Assembly (NCBI RefSeq): GCF_030122805.1
Contig: NZ_CP126080.1
Span: 563,001 to 627,000, forward strand
DNA length: 64,000 nucleotides
Direction of reading: 5' to 3'
Source: Mesobacillus sp. AQ2
GTDB lineage: Bacteria > Bacillota > Bacilli > Bacillales > Cytobacillaceae
In this document: positions 7,765-17,684 of the stretch, piece after piece
Position numbering within the stretch: the stretch's first letter is position 1
Layout of the letters: every line of letters starts with the position of its first letter
Notes under the pieces: generated by a model
Database searches by the model: none
What the model was told of the DNA's origin: nothing
What the model saw: only the letters and a program-made list of their open reading frames with translations
Made by a program: the position numbers and the translations under genes

Positions 7765-8669
7765 AGACAAAGAAAACACATTACATCAGTTACCTGATCC
7801 TCGCCCTTTTTGGATTGTATATGCTTTTCCCGTTTGTCTCTACTTTCTTTTATGCAACATCGACAAAGTGGTCCAACACGATGCTGCCGAATGATTTCAC
7901 CTTTAAATGGTTTATCCAGCTGATCGAGGATCCAAATTTCATTTCAGCTGTCGTACGGTCCTTTACCTTAACGTTCACGACATTGGCAGTGGTACTAGTT
8001 GTGATGGTGCCGACCGTATTCCTGGTGTATACGTACTTCCCAAAGGTGGATCAATTCATGAAAGGCCTGGTCCTGATGCCATATGCCATACCTGGGGTCA
8101 TTTTAGCTACGGGGCTGCTCAGGATGTATTCCGGTTCAGTGATCCCGATGTATTTGGTTCTGGTAGGCGCTTTGTTTATTGGCTCCTTGCCCTTCATGTA
8201 CCAGGGTGTCCGCAATAGTCTTGAGAGCATCCAAACGAAAAAATTAATCGAAGCCGCCGAAATTCTGGGAGCCAATCGATTTACATCCTTCATCAGAATC
8301 ATCCTGCCGAACATTCGGCTGGGCTTGCTGATTACGACTTTATTGATCTTTTCGAGCTTTTTTGGAGAGTTTGTCCTTACGAATCTATTGATTGGCGGCC
8401 GTTATGAAACGATCCGGATTTATATGCTTAGAAGGATGAATGAGAATGGCCACCTGGCAAGTTCCGTGATGGTCGCTTATTTTATCCTGTTAATCCTGAT
8501 CAGCCTGGTGATTACGTATTTAACCTCTCCGGATAGAAGAGGCCGGAAGAATTCAAACCGCAAACAAGTTCCTGGCAAAAGAGCCGACAGAATATCGCTT
8601 GCAGAACCATTAAAATCTGTGTCCATTTTAAAAATCGGAGTCAAAAAAGAAAAGAGGCAGAGAATATGA
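7761..8669 (+). CDS. ABC transporter permease, second subunit
   Basis: A 302-residue permease with a 4-base ATGA overlap to the first subunit. Six hydrophobic segments and the EAA loop EAAEILGANRFTSFIRIILP are visible. After the last membrane segment there is an unusual basic tail of about 40 residues (starting RRGRKNSNRKQ), which is longer than in PotC-like permeases and would lie in the cytoplasm. It forms the heterodimeric channel with the preceding gene product. Confidence 0.9.
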   Translation: MKTKKTHYISYLILALFGLYMLFPFVSTFFYATSTKWSNTMLPNDFTFKWFIQLIEDPNFISAVVRSFTLTFTTLAVVLVVMVPTVFLVYTYFPKVDQFMKGLVLMPYAIPGVILATGLLRMYSGSVIPMYLVLVGALFIGSLPFMYQGVRNSLESIQTKKLIEAAEILGANRFTSFIRIILPNIRLGLLITTLLIFSSFFGEFVLTNLLIGGRYETIRIYMLRRMNENGHLASSVMVAYFILLILISLVITYLTSPDRRGRKNSNRKQVPGKRADRISLAEPLKSVSILKIGVKKEKRQRI

Positions 8670-9682
8670 ACTTTATCGCAATCGATCATTTATCTCTTAG
8701 CTATGGTGAAAACAAAGTCTTGAAAGATATCTCTCTTTCGATTGAAAAAGGTGAATTGATTACATTACTTGGTCCAAGTGGATGCGGAAAGTCCACCCTG
8801 CTTCGTGTTATAGCTGGTTTGGAAACGTTCCAGGAAGGAGAAGTATATCTGGACGGAGAAGAAATCAGTGATCGGGCGCCAAAGGATCGGAATGTAGGGA
8901 TGGTGTTTCAATCGTATGCGCTTTTCCCTAATATGACAGTCTATGAGAATATCGCGTTTGGCCTATCGGTTAAAAAGCTGGCAAAGTCAGTCATTAAGGA
9001 AAAAGTATTGGCTGCCTTGCAATTAGTGAATTTGGAGGATAAGGCCGATTATTATCCTGAGCAGCTATCAGGCGGACAGCAGCAGCGGATTTCGTTAGCC
9101 CGTTCCCTTGTGACGGAACCAAAAGTGTTATTATTAGATGAGCCTTTAAGTGCCCTGGATGCAAAAATCAGGAAACAGCTGCAGATGGATATTCGATCGC
9201 TGCAGAAGAAGCTCGGAATCACGATGATTTTTGTGACACATGACCAGGAAGAAGCGATGATTTTATCAGACCGGATTTTCGTCATGAGTGAAGGGAAGAT
9301 CGTTCAGCAGGAAAGCCCTTCGGAACTGTATGCCAAGCCGAAAACTAACTTTGTCGCAACCTTCATCGGAAATTACAATATTTTATCAGCTGGCGAGTTG
9401 AAACAATTGGATTCCACTTTTTCTCCGAAACTTGGAAACAACAAATATGCGATCCGCAGTGAAACGATCAGTCTCGAACCGATGATGGGCGAAAAGGCCA
9501 TCCGTTTTCAAGGGAAGCTGGAACATGCGATTACATTGGGAAGTACCATTCGCTGCTATTACAATACTGGTTCAGTGAAGCTGACAGTTGATCTGCTGAA
9601 TCGTGACCTGGATAAGAGGGAACTGGATCAGGAGACAGAATTGTATATCCATCAGGATCACATTGTCGCGATTGAGGGATAG
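8666..9682 (+). CDS. ABC transporter ATP-binding protein, PotA/CUT1 type
   Basis: A 338-residue ATPase that powers the importer. Visible are Walker A GPSGCGKST, Q-loop VFQSYALFPN, signature LSGGQQQRISLARSL, Walker B VLLLDEPLSALD and the switch His in VTHDQEEAM. Residues after about 240 form a TOBE-like regulatory domain, as in polyamine, iron and phosphonate importers. It overlaps the second permease by ATGA, so stoichiometric coupled expression is likely. Confidence 0.92.
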   Translation: MNFIAIDHLSLSYGENKVLKDISLSIEKGELITLLGPSGCGKSTLLRVIAGLETFQEGEVYLDGEEISDRAPKDRNVGMVFQSYALFPNMTVYENIAFGLSVKKLAKSVIKEKVLAALQLVNLEDKADYYPEQLSGGQQQRISLARSLVTEPKVLLLDEPLSALDAKIRKQLQMDIRSLQKKLGITMIFVTHDQEEAMILSDRIFVMSEGKIVQQESPSELYAKPKTNFVATFIGNYNILSAGELKQLDSTFSPKLGNNKYAIRSETISLEPMMGEKAIRFQGKLEHAITLGSTIRCYYNTGSVKLTVDLLNRDLDKRELDQETELYIHQDHIVAIEG

Positions 9683-9712
9683 CAGAAATATAGATTGATA
9701 GAGGGCAGTGAA

Positions 9713-10528
9713 ATGAATAAAAATCAGCGCCATTACTTCATTTTAGAACAATTGCAAAAGCAGGAAAAAGTGTGGGTGACAGAATTAGCGAGTTGCCTTG
9801 AAGTGACGCCGGAAACGATCCGCAGGGATTTAGCTGAACTGGAAATGAATGAAAAGGTCAGCCGGGTTCACGGCGGGGCCGTAGCTTTTAGTTCAGTGGA
9901 AAAAGAGATGGTCTATGCCAAAAAGCTGTCCCTTCACCTTGAAGAAAAGAAGCAAATTGCCAGATATGCGGCAGGAATGATTCAAGATGGCGATACCATT
10001 GGTGTGGATGTAGGCACGACTACTGTGCATATAGCAGATATGCTGGAAGATGTGCATGGACTGACAATTGTGACGAACTCTTTGAGTGCAGCCAATCGAT
10101 TTAATCTGGCGATTGAGGAAGGAAGGATCACTGCGGAGGTCATCATGCTTCCGGGTGTCACGAATCCTTACCAGCTATCCGTCAAAGGAACGTACACAGT
10201 TGAATTTTTAAGAAGATTTAATTTGAATAAAAGCTTCATATCCTGCGGCGGACTGACTAAGGAGGCTGTATATGACTTTGATATCGAGGAATCACTCGTA
10301 TCAGAGGTAATGATGAAGTGCAGCCGCGAAGCCATCCTCCTGACAGATTCCTCAAAACTGAATAAAAAATCCCTGTTTGAAATAGGACCGATTACCAACC
10401 TGACCAAAATTATTTGCGATCAAGAAAAGCCGGATGACTGGCATCAGAATCGATATGAATGGATCAACGTGGATCCATCATGGAGAAAGGATGGGAATCA
10501 TGAAAGTAGACTATCATATCCATCTTGA
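9713..10528 (+). CDS. DeoR/GlpR-family transcriptional regulator
   Basis: A 271-residue regulator. Residues 1-55 are a DeoR HTH (LEVTPETIRRDLAELE, then VSRVHGGAV) and the rest is the sugar-isomerase-like DeoRC domain with GVDVGTTTVHIADML and the anion-binding TNSLSAANRF. DeoR proteins usually sense a phosphorylated small molecule, which suits an operon that releases organic phosphates. The ATG at 9713 follows GAGGG; an upstream TTG at 9695 has no site. It begins 30 bases after the ATPase gene. Its operator may be the CATGTCTG repeat near 4.8 kb. Confidence 0.9.
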   Translation: MNKNQRHYFILEQLQKQEKVWVTELASCLEVTPETIRRDLAELEMNEKVSRVHGGAVAFSSVEKEMVYAKKLSLHLEEKKQIARYAAGMIQDGDTIGVDVGTTTVHIADMLEDVHGLTIVTNSLSAANRFNLAIEEGRITAEVIMLPGVTNPYQLSVKGTYTVEFLRRFNLNKSFISCGGLTKEAVYDFDIEESLVSEVMMKCSREAILLTDSSKLNKKSLFEIGPITNLTKIICDQEKPDDWHQNRYEWINVDPSWRKDGNHESRLSYPS

Positions 10529-11495
10529 AGAAGGTCCGTACTCCCTTTCTTTTGTGGACAAGACTTTAAAGGCAATGGAGCATTTTGAACCAAATGGGGA
10601 AATGCGGCATTCAAAACAATGGCTGAATGAAAGTATGGCGAGAATAAGCAGACGGTTAGCTGAAGGGGAATACTCCCAATGGTGGCTGGACCTTTACCTG
10701 CAGGAAGCTTTAAATAAAGGAATAAAAGAAGTAGGGATCGTGGATCATTTGTACCGATTCAAGGAAACAGAAGCCTACTTCAGAAAGTTCATGGATGTAT
10801 CATCAAGTGAAGCAGGCAGCAAACAGGCCAAATGGCTGGACCAGGTGATGGTCAGAAGCCTCGATGAGTTTGTCAGTTTCATCAATTCCCAGAAAGAAGC
10901 ATGGGCAGCAAAGGGAGTACAATTGAAACTCGGAATCGAAGCAGACTATTTTGTCGGCGGAGAAGCAGAGCTGCAGTCACTTTTAAGCGGTTATGATTTC
11001 GACTATATTATTGGATCTGTTCACTTCCATCAAGGGTGGGGATTTGATAACCCCGAGCTTCAGGATACATTCCAGGAATATGATCTAGTTCAGCTATACA
11101 AGGAACATTTTGAAACGGTGAAAAAGGCAGCACAAAGCAAGATGTTCGACTTTATTGCCCATCTTGACAATATGAAAGTATTCAATCATCGTCCAGACGA
11201 AGAATCCTTATTGGGAATGTATAAAGAAGTGGCGAGGGTCTTGGTTGAAAATGATGTTGCGACTGAAATCAACCCTGGCCTGTATTATCGATACCCGGTC
11301 AGGGAAATGTGCCCAAGCCCCCGGTTTTTGGATGTATTGGTCGCAGAAGGCGTAAAGTTCACGATGTCATCCGATTCACATTTTCCGAACGATCTTGGAA
11401 TTTACTCGGATCAAATCAAAAGCATGCTGATGGGAAAAGGTGTCACAGAAATCGCAACATTCGAAAAGAGACAAAGTCTGATGAGGCCGCTTTAG
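10500..11495 (+). CDS. PHP-domain phosphoesterase, HisK/HisJ-like
   Basis: A 331-residue PHP-fold metal-dependent phosphoesterase. Metal-binding histidines and acids are seen in DYHIHLEEG, GIVDHLYRF, GIEADYF, GSVHFHQGW, AHLDNMKVF and SSDSHFPND. The family includes histidinol phosphatase and cyclic-phosphate phosphodiesterases; no histidine genes are nearby, so a role in the last dephosphorylation step of the imported organophosphate is more likely. I prefer the ATG at 10500, which overlaps the DeoR gene by 29 bases and follows AAGGATGG; an ATG at 10491 is also possible. It closes the operon. Confidence 0.85.
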   Translation: MKVDYHIHLEEGPYSLSFVDKTLKAMEHFEPNGEMRHSKQWLNESMARISRRLAEGEYSQWWLDLYLQEALNKGIKEVGIVDHLYRFKETEAYFRKFMDVSSSEAGSKQAKWLDQVMVRSLDEFVSFINSQKEAWAAKGVQLKLGIEADYFVGGEAELQSLLSGYDFDYIIGSVHFHQGWGFDNPELQDTFQEYDLVQLYKEHFETVKKAAQSKMFDFIAHLDNMKVFNHRPDEESLLGMYKEVARVLVENDVATEINPGLYYRYPVREMCPSPRFLDVLVAEGVKFTMSSDSHFPNDLGIYSDQIKSMLMGKGVTEIATFEKRQSLMRPL

Positions 11496-11589
11496 ACATT
11501 CAATATCCGTAAAGATTGGATGGTTAAGGCTGACATAACGAAAACTTAGAGAACTTGAAAAGTCTCTTTCATAAAACATATAGAAGAAG

Positions 11590-11613
11590 GAGGATAGCCA
11601 TTTCGCTATCCTC
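11590..11613. repeat. GGATAGC hairpin repeat, copy 1
   Basis: Perfect 9-bp arms GAGGATAGC and GCTATCCTC around CATTTC. Related hairpins occur at 31182, 35512 and 47318. It may end the transport operon, but the T-run behind it is weak (TAAAATTTG). Confidence 0.7.
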
Positions 11614-11632
11614 TAAAATTTGTCGCGGGCTC

Positions 11633-11842
11633 TTAACGATTTTGGTTTCCGAATGAGACCTGGGAATGATCCCAGTTTCTCTCCAGCGTCTTCACGAATC
11701 TATGCCGATATTTCGCTTTGTTGAGCAATTGTTCAATTTCTTTCAAAATGGAGTGCCGTTCATCTTGGTCAAGGGCATTCATTAATTGTAACTTTAAGTC
11801 AGTTAATTTCTCTTGTTCTTCTGCAGAAAGATTGCTTTTCAT
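11633..11842 (-). CDS. small helical protein of unknown function
   Basis: A 69-residue, charged, mostly helical protein starting at ATG directly after a perfect AAAGGAGG site. Residues 5-50 (SAEEQEKLTDLKLQL onward) look like two amphipathic helices that could form a hairpin or coiled coil. I do not recognise the family. Its last codons run into the repeat element whose hairpin lies at 11590, so the C terminus may have been rewritten by that repeat. Confidence 0.65.
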   Translation of the reverse strand: MKSNLSAEEQEKLTDLKLQLMNALDQDERHSILKEIEQLLNKAKYRHRFVKTLERNWDHSQVSFGNQNR

Positions 11843-11959
11843 TGGTGAATCCTCCTTTAGATTAATAGGAACGATTACCAATAGAGTATAGGAAGGATAT
11901 TAAGAAGATGCAGGTGAATTATTAAGAATTTTTTAAGAAGATTCAGTTATTTATTAAAA

Positions 11960-11986
11960 GAAAAACCCGATCTCAATGGATCAGGC
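11960..11986 (-). terminator. terminator of chemoreceptor gene
   Basis: On the minus strand CCTGATCC pairs with GATCGGG across ATTGA and is followed by TTTTTCTTTT. The stem overlaps the last codons of the gene. Confidence 0.75.
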
Positions 11987-13669
11987 TTTGCCTTCAAGGC
12001 TGAACTGATTGGTGATTTCAGATAATGACGTGGCCAGGCTATTCAGCTTCATGCCGATTTGATCAGTCGCTTCCATCTGGTCGACTTGGCCCTCACTTGC
12101 TACTAGCATTTCTTCTGCGCTTGCCAGGGTTTCCTGAGAGACGGAAAGGAAGCGGTCGGCTCCTTCAGCTAGTTGCGGAAGGGTGTTCTCAAGGTCTTTT
12201 AGTTCATTTTGCATAGAATGAATCCTGCTGCTCACGGCGGATATCCCGTTCATCAGTTCGTCGAAGGAAGTTTGTGAGCTGCTTGCCATCGATAAATTTG
12301 TATTGATTTTCGTGTGAATCTCATCAAATTCTGTGGTGGCACCTACCGTAATCTTCTCCATTTTTCCGATGGCCTGGGTAATTTCCTCAGCCGTTTTTGC
12401 GGATTGTTCGGCGAGACTGCCGACTTCATTGGCAACAACAGCAAAGCCTTTTCCAGCTTCCCCAGCCCGGGCTGCTTCAATCGAGGCATTGAGCGCGAGC
12501 AGTCTTGTCTGATCAGCAATCGCCTTTACCATGCCAACAAGTTTCGTAATCGAATGCGAGTATTCTTTTACCTGGCGGACTGTGCTGGCTAATTGTTTGA
12601 AGTCTGTTTCAAAAGAGTGAATCATTGTGATTAACTCCCTCAGGTTTTTTTCGCCGCTGGCCGCGGAAGTATTCATTGTGGCCGCACTGCTCAACACACT
12701 GTCCATATTCGTTACCATTGCTTCAATCATATCCTTCATATCAGTAAAGCTTCGAACGCTTGTCTCTGAGCTGGCTGCGGTTTGTTCTGCTCCCGTTTTG
12801 ACAAGATGGATGGCTGCGACGAGCTGCTGACTGCTTGCCAGCGAGCTTTGGGAAGAATCCATCAGCGAATTGCCGGTATTGCTTAACTCTTTTGTCGTTG
12901 CAGACAGTTCCGTAACCATTTTCATCATCTGCTCAATCATGCTGTTGTAGCTTTTTTGCAAAGAGTTGATTTCCGGGATTGAGGTCCGTATGACGGGAGC
13001 GCTTTGCAGATGGCCATCGCGGACTTTTTTCATCGTATTCCGAAGCTCGTTCAAAGGCTTCGTCAGTTTTTTGACAAACAGACTGATCATGATCGTCGCT
13101 GCTAATAGACTTATTATGATGACGATGATCGTAAAATAGGCCATTTCGTTAACGGGTCCCATATATGTACTGGTAGGAATCACAATCACATAAATCCCGT
13201 TGATTTCTTTCATTTCATTAAAAGCAATCGTGTAGTCGTCTCCATTGAATTCGGAGTGGAGCACCCCGTTCCTGTATTTTTGGATGGATTGAATTTGCTT
13301 ATCAGAAAAGGTAAATGCAGACTTTTTGCTTGCGTTGAAAGGAGCAGCTTTTCCTTCTCGAATATAAAAGAAATCTGAAACCATTCCATCATCCTTAAGA
13401 GTTTTCTGCTGTAAGCGGACATTGGCCTCAAGCTGTTGTTTGAAATATTCTTCGTCACTTACATACACAAACTTCAAATTCTCGGCTATGAATCCGATTA
13501 ATTGCGCTTCTCTTCCAAGGCGGTGCTCGACCGTCTCAACAGCCATATCCCTTGCTTTCACATAGGAACTGACACCCACGGTGATGACCGAAACCATCAG
13601 CAGGGAGAGGAATAAGAACAGAAGGCGAGTGCCCAGGGTGAAAGATGAAAATCTTGTGGTAAACTTCAA
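11981..13669 (-). CDS. methyl-accepting chemotaxis protein
   Basis: A transmembrane chemoreceptor of about 562 residues. There is one membrane segment near the N terminus ([18 protein letters not shown]), an extracellular sensing part of about 140 residues, a second segment ([20 protein letters not shown]), a HAMP linker ([16 protein letters not shown]) and a long signalling coiled coil. The signalling tip is visible: [20 protein letters not shown] followed by [16 protein letters not shown], the CheA/CheW-binding hairpin. The TTG at 13669 sits 8 bases after GGAGG; an ATG at 13675 is too close to that site. The ligand is unknown. Confidence 0.9.
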   Translation of the reverse strand: MKFTTRFSSFTLGTRLLFLFLSLLMVSVITVGVSSYVKARDMAVETVEHRLGREAQLIGFIAENLKFVYVSDEEYFKQQLEANVRLQQKTLKDDGMVSDFFYIREGKAAPFNASKKSAFTFSDKQIQSIQKYRNGVLHSEFNGDDYTIAFNEMKEINGIYVIVIPTSTYMGPVNEMAYFTIIVIIISLLAATIMISLFVKKLTKPLNELRNTMKKVRDGHLQSAPVIRTSIPEINSLQKSYNSMIEQMMKMVTELSATTKELSNTGNSLMDSSQSSLASSQQLVAAIHLVKTGAEQTAASSETSVRSFTDMKDMIEAMVTNMDSVLSSAATMNTSAASGEKNLRELITMIHSFETDFKQLASTVRQVKEYSHSITKLVGMVKAIADQTRLLALNASIEAARAGEAGKGFAVVANEVGSLAEQSAKTAEEITQAIGKMEKITVGATTEFDEIHTKINTNLSMASSSQTSFDELMNGISAVSSRIHSMQNELKDLENTLPQLAEGADRFLSVSQETLASAEEMLVASEGQVDQMEATDQIGMKLNSLATSLSEITNQFSLEGKA

Positions 13670-13684
13670 AATCATTACCTCCAA

Positions 13685-14087
13685 TTATGATACTATCGAC
13701 CTATTAAATTTAGTATACCGACAGATTGTAAATTGAATGTTAAGGTTTTGTAAGGTTAATTTTTCTATTTTTGGAAGGGAATAATTCTTATTAAATTTAT
13801 GGCATTATGAGGACAAATCCAGTGTTTTTTAGGCAATGGAAAGTAGAAATGATGAGTTTTCGTAAGTTTTTCGCAAGATTCCAATAATTATTGTGATTAA
13901 GCTTTCGTTCTATACTTAGTGTGTTATGATAGGGGCAATGGTTCGTGTAATAGACAGCCATCATAATTACATTCAGTTTCATCACCTAAACATTTACATA
14001 AAATTTTACGATGAGTCATCACAAATAATCTAACTCCCGTTGCTACGATTTGGGCAGGAGCGCGGAAAGCAGAGGGAGTGTTATACG
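13685..14087. other. AT-rich divergent intergenic region
   Basis: About 400 bases between the chemoreceptor and the divergent PAS kinase. It must hold both promoters. I see AT-rich tracts and two TTTTCG/TTTCG motifs near 13857-13870 but no clear hairpin, palindrome or convincing small gene. Confidence 0.4.
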
Positions 14088-16247
14088 ATGAATGATGTAA
14101 AAGCAGTAATGGAACTGACGGACTATTCTCTTTTGGATGGTGTTTCGACAGGGATTTTAATTATTAATTCCCAACAGGAAATTATGTTTCTAAATAAGAG
14201 TTTAAGTGAAAAGCTTCATATAGAGCCAAGTATGCTAATCGGAAAAAACACATTAAGTCCATTTTTACAGATTCTTTCAGAAGATGAAGACGGTATGATG
14301 GATCAATTTTTATTTGATGAGGAGCTTTGTGAAACTCATTTGTTTCAATGCAGGGTCCGCAATGAAGAGACCATCAGGTTGTTTGAATTAAGCAAGAGTG
14401 TCGTTTGTGATACTCAGGGAGATTGGAAATATTCGATCATCACCATTTCAGATATGACGGCCACTTTAATGGACGAACCTCATTATAGAGAGGCTGAACA
14501 CCGCTTCGATACATTGATTCAAGCCATGGATGAGCTGATTTTCACAGTCAATACAGATCATATCTATACTGGTTTGTATGGGAAGTGGATGGATCGTCAT
14601 CATCCGGAAGGAAATAGAATTATCGGGAAACGAGTAGAAGATGTAGTGAGATTTACACCTGACTCCAAGCACAAAGCTGCCATGGATGCTGCTTTTAATG
14701 GTTCTTCCTATATTTATGAATGCGAGATGGAGATCAATGGCAAGTCAGTCGACTTTCACGTTTCTGTTTCTCCTATTAGAAATGATGACGGTACCATTCT
14801 CTCCATTCTTGGGGTTGCAAGGGATATCACGGCCGAGAACACCCTTAAAAAGGATCTGAAGGCAAGCCAGGATCTTTATCAGAAGCTGATTGAGCACTCT
14901 CCTGAAATGATTTTTGTCCAGCAGGATGAAAAAGTGGAATACATGAATCCCGCAGGCGTGAAATTGCTGAAAGGAGATTCAGCCTATGATTTTATTGGCA
15001 AATCTATTTATGACTTCATTCACCATGAATATCATGGAATAGTCAAACAGCGGATTGCTCAGCTTCATGTAAATAGAAATATTGGCGTTTTGGAAGAAAA
15101 GTTCATTTGCCTTGATGGTACGATCCTATTTTTGGAGGTTCATGCGACACAAATCTCTATGAATAATCAAACAGGCTCACTAGTATTTGCAAGAGATGTT
15201 TCATTAAGAAGGGAAGCAATCCAATCGTTCGTTCAAAGTGAGGAAAAGTTCAGGCAGCTCGCAGAAAATATAAGCGATATTTTCTGGATCAAAGACATTA
15301 CATCAGAGTGTTTTACCTACATCAGTCCTGGTTTTGAGAAATTAATCGGGATCTCCCCACAAACTATCTCACATCATGATTTGTCACCCTTGGAGTCTTA
15401 TAAAATCGAACAAGATAATATTGATAGTGCCGATGAAAACGGGAAGATGGTCTCTTATAATATTAAACTTCCAAATGGAGAGCGCCGCTGGATTAAGGAA
15501 AGAGTCTTTTATGTCAGGAATACTGACAGCCACATGACAAGGATTGCTGGCGTTGCAGAGGACATCACATATTTAAAAGAAAGAGAAGAGCTATTGCAAA
15601 AGCAAAAAAAGCTGTTGATGCTGCAAAACCTTGCAGCCGGTATCGCCCATGAGGTGCGAAACCCGCTTACAAGTATTAAAGGGTTCCTGCAATTGATGAA
15701 TGATCGGATTCCTGATCATTATTATCAATTGATGGAATTAGAGATTCTTAATATTGAAAAGTTTATTGAGCAAATATTGCAGCTAGGCAAGAATGGGAAT
15801 TCACAGTTGAATCCAGTCGTAATAGTCGACTTGCTGGAAGAAGCTGTCTATAAAAATCGGGATGCAGAATCCAGGTTAAGCCTGAATGCAACGGGATTGA
15901 CACGAGAGACGAAGCTGCTTGGCAACGAACAGCAGATGATCGATATATTGAATAACTTAATTGAAAACGCAATGGATTCAATCGAAAATCTTCCATTTGC
16001 AAAAGTAGTAGTGGAAGCAGTCACCGAAAATGACTTAGTCCTTATAAATATCAAAGATAACGGAAAAGGAATCAGTCCCGAAAGACTGAAAACACTTGGA
16101 GAACCCCACTTTGCCAATCATGAAAAAGGAATCGGGCTTGGATGGATGATTTGCAAGAAATTAATCGAAGTCCATAAAGGACAGCTGACCATTCAAAGCA
16201 AACTCAACGAAGGTACAACCGTGACAATCACATTGCCAATTTTATAG
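14088..16247 (+). CDS. multi-PAS sensor histidine kinase, sporulation-kinase type
   Basis: A soluble kinase of 719 residues with no membrane segment. It has four PAS-like sensor modules (about residues 10-120, 135-260, 265-385 and 395-510), followed by the H-box AAGIAHEVRNPLTSIKGFLQ with the phosphorylated His, an N-box NNLIENAMDSI and G-boxes DNGKGISPE and GIGLGWMICKKL. This layout is that of KinA/KinE-type kinases that feed the Spo0 phosphorelay; no cognate response regulator is adjacent, as usual for those orphans. The ATG at 14088 follows GAGGGAG. The signal is unknown. Confidence 0.9.
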   Translation: MNDVKAVMELTDYSLLDGVSTGILIINSQQEIMFLNKSLSEKLHIEPSMLIGKNTLSPFLQILSEDEDGMMDQFLFDEELCETHLFQCRVRNEETIRLFELSKSVVCDTQGDWKYSIITISDMTATLMDEPHYREAEHRFDTLIQAMDELIFTVNTDHIYTGLYGKWMDRHHPEGNRIIGKRVEDVVRFTPDSKHKAAMDAAFNGSSYIYECEMEINGKSVDFHVSVSPIRNDDGTILSILGVARDITAENTLKKDLKASQDLYQKLIEHSPEMIFVQQDEKVEYMNPAGVKLLKGDSAYDFIGKSIYDFIHHEYHGIVKQRIAQLHVNRNIGVLEEKFICLDGTILFLEVHATQISMNNQTGSLVFARDVSLRREAIQSFVQSEEKFRQLAENISDIFWIKDITSECFTYISPGFEKLIGISPQTISHHDLSPLESYKIEQDNIDSADENGKMVSYNIKLPNGERRWIKERVFYVRNTDSHMTRIAGVAEDITYLKEREELLQKQKKLLMLQNLAAGIAHEVRNPLTSIKGFLQLMNDRIPDHYYQLMELEILNIEKFIEQILQLGKNGNSQLNPVVIVDLLEEAVYKNRDAESRLSLNATGLTRETKLLGNEQQMIDILNNLIENAMDSIENLPFAKVVVEAVTENDLVLINIKDNGKGISPERLKTLGEPHFANHEKGIGLGWMICKKLIEVHKGQLTIQSKLNEGTTVTITLPIL

Positions 16248-16255
16248 AGGGCTGT

Positions 16256-16288
16256 AGAAGCACAAGGACGATTTTGTGCTTCTTTTTT
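16256..16288 (+). terminator. terminator after PAS kinase
   Basis: GAAGCACAA pairs with TTGTGCTTC, followed by TTTTTTAT. Confidence 0.85.
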
Positions 16289-16395
16289 ATGGAATGGAGG
16301 CAAAAAAGCAATTGGTACAAATAACCAAATATTTATCCTAATCAGCTTATATGTTACCCTTAAATAGACAATACCTTTTTAGGGAGTGAGAAACC

Positions 16396-17232
16396 ATGAG
16401 CGAACAAACACAAGTTGATTTTCTTCAAAAAATATCTGATAAGATTCTTTTAGAGAAACAACGGCTCATTAAACACAAAACTCAGCTGAATTCCCACCAA
16501 ACATCAACCAGAATTGACTCCCAGCTACAAGAGTGGCGTGAGAATATCGTTGACATATATGCACTTTCTGTTGCGAGTGATTTAGAAACTACATTCGAAG
16601 TATTAAAGGAATGGGGGCGGGAAGCAGTAGATACGTTAGTGAACTACAACCTTCCGCTGGAGATTGCTCTCGATGAAGTCAGAGACTATAGAAACCTTAT
16701 AGGACACATAATCAAGGATGAAGCGATTGAGCTTAATTTGCCAATAGCCGACTTTTATGAATTATTATCTGACTTTGATGCCGTAGTTGACCGCGCTGTA
16801 CATTGGTTAAGCATATCCTACACACGAATGTTCTACACTCGAATTAATGTAGCAGAAGCCTCTGCGCTGGAATTGTCCATTCCAGTCATTAAAATTTCAG
16901 ATAAGATTGGCGTACTCCCTATTATAGGGGATATAGATACCCAGAGAGCTCAAGAATTGATGAACAAAGCTCTGATGAAAAGCAGTGAATATTCATTGGA
17001 ACATTTAATCATTGACCTCTCGGGTGTGCCGATTATTGATACCATGGTTGCTGACAGGATCTTCAAAGTAGTAAGAGCATTGTCACTGTTAGGAATAAAT
17101 ACAATACTCTCTGGTATTCGCCCAGAGATCGCGCAAACCATGGTTAATTTAGGCGTTAATGTTTCGGACATCCCGGTAACCTCGGACTTGCATATGGCTA
17201 TGGAGAGGTTATTGAAAGTAAAGATTGCTTAA
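16396..17232 (+). CDS. RsbR-family stressosome protein
   Basis: A 278-residue RsbR paralogue. The N-terminal 150 residues are a helical, non-haem-globin-like sensor domain; the C-terminal part (from about 165) is a STAS domain with LIIDLSGVPIIDTMVADRIF, where the Thr after ID is the expected phosphorylation site for an RsbT kinase. In B. subtilis several RsbR paralogues build the stressosome with RsbS and release RsbT to activate sigma-B. It is monocistronic here, but an RsbT-like kinase lies 21 kb downstream. Length matches the family. Confidence 0.9.
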   Translation: MSEQTQVDFLQKISDKILLEKQRLIKHKTQLNSHQTSTRIDSQLQEWRENIVDIYALSVASDLETTFEVLKEWGREAVDTLVNYNLPLEIALDEVRDYRNLIGHIIKDEAIELNLPIADFYELLSDFDAVVDRAVHWLSISYTRMFYTRINVAEASALELSIPVIKISDKIGVLPIIGDIDTQRAQELMNKALMKSSEYSLEHLIIDLSGVPIIDTMVADRIFKVVRALSLLGINTILSGIRPEIAQTMVNLGVNVSDIPVTSDLHMAMERLLKVKIA

Positions 17233-17239
17233 GTTTAAA

Positions 17240-17282
17240 ATAGGCTCTCCTTGATCATTAATGATTAGGAGGGCTTTTGTTT
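17240..17282 (+). terminator. terminator after RsbR paralogue
   Basis: GGCTCTCCT pairs with AGGAGGGC (one mismatch) over an AT-rich loop, then TTTTGTTTT. Confidence 0.75.
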
Positions 17283-17298
17283 TGGGGATTTGAGGCCG

Positions 17299-17616
17299 CA
17301 TTAGGGTGTATTTAGGGGGTAAAGATACCCTTTGGGAAGGGTTCGTGGTCACATAAGGGTATCTTTTAGGGATAGAGATACCCTTTGGGAGGGATTTGAG
17401 GTCACATAAGGGTACCTTTCAGGGATAAAGATACCCTTTGGAAGCGGTATGAGGTCACATAAGGGTACCATTCAGGGGTAAAGGTACCCTTTGAGGTGAG
17501 TTTGAAGCCAGATAAGGGTATCATTCGGGGGTGAAAATACCCTTTGATGAGGCTTAGAGTTTACATAAGGACATCTTTCAGTAATGGGCACGCATCCGGC
17601 TTCTCATAATTCCGCA
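17299..17616. repeat. 53-bp tandem hairpin array, copy 1 (six units)
   Basis: Units start with CATWAGGG-like motifs at 17299, 17352, 17405, 17458, 17511 and 17564, each exactly 53 bp after the last. Each unit holds an inverted repeat such as AAGGGTATCT paired with AGATACCCTT, joined by a GAGGTCA-type linker. It fills the gap between the RsbR and PfkB genes. See the larger array at 25334. Confidence 0.85.
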
Positions 17617-17684
17617 TGTACTGGTTGTTTTGTAAATTGTAATAGAGAAGACAGAGACCAACCGTAAAGTGGAGAACAGACTCT

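Noticed and set aside
13797..13985. 62-residue minus-strand frame upstream of the PAS kinase
   Set aside because: No ribosome binding site, and the product looks like random translation of AT-rich sequence.
14040..14087. Earlier start for the PAS kinase
   Set aside because: The upstream codons contain the GAGGGAG ribosome binding site used by the ATG at 14088.
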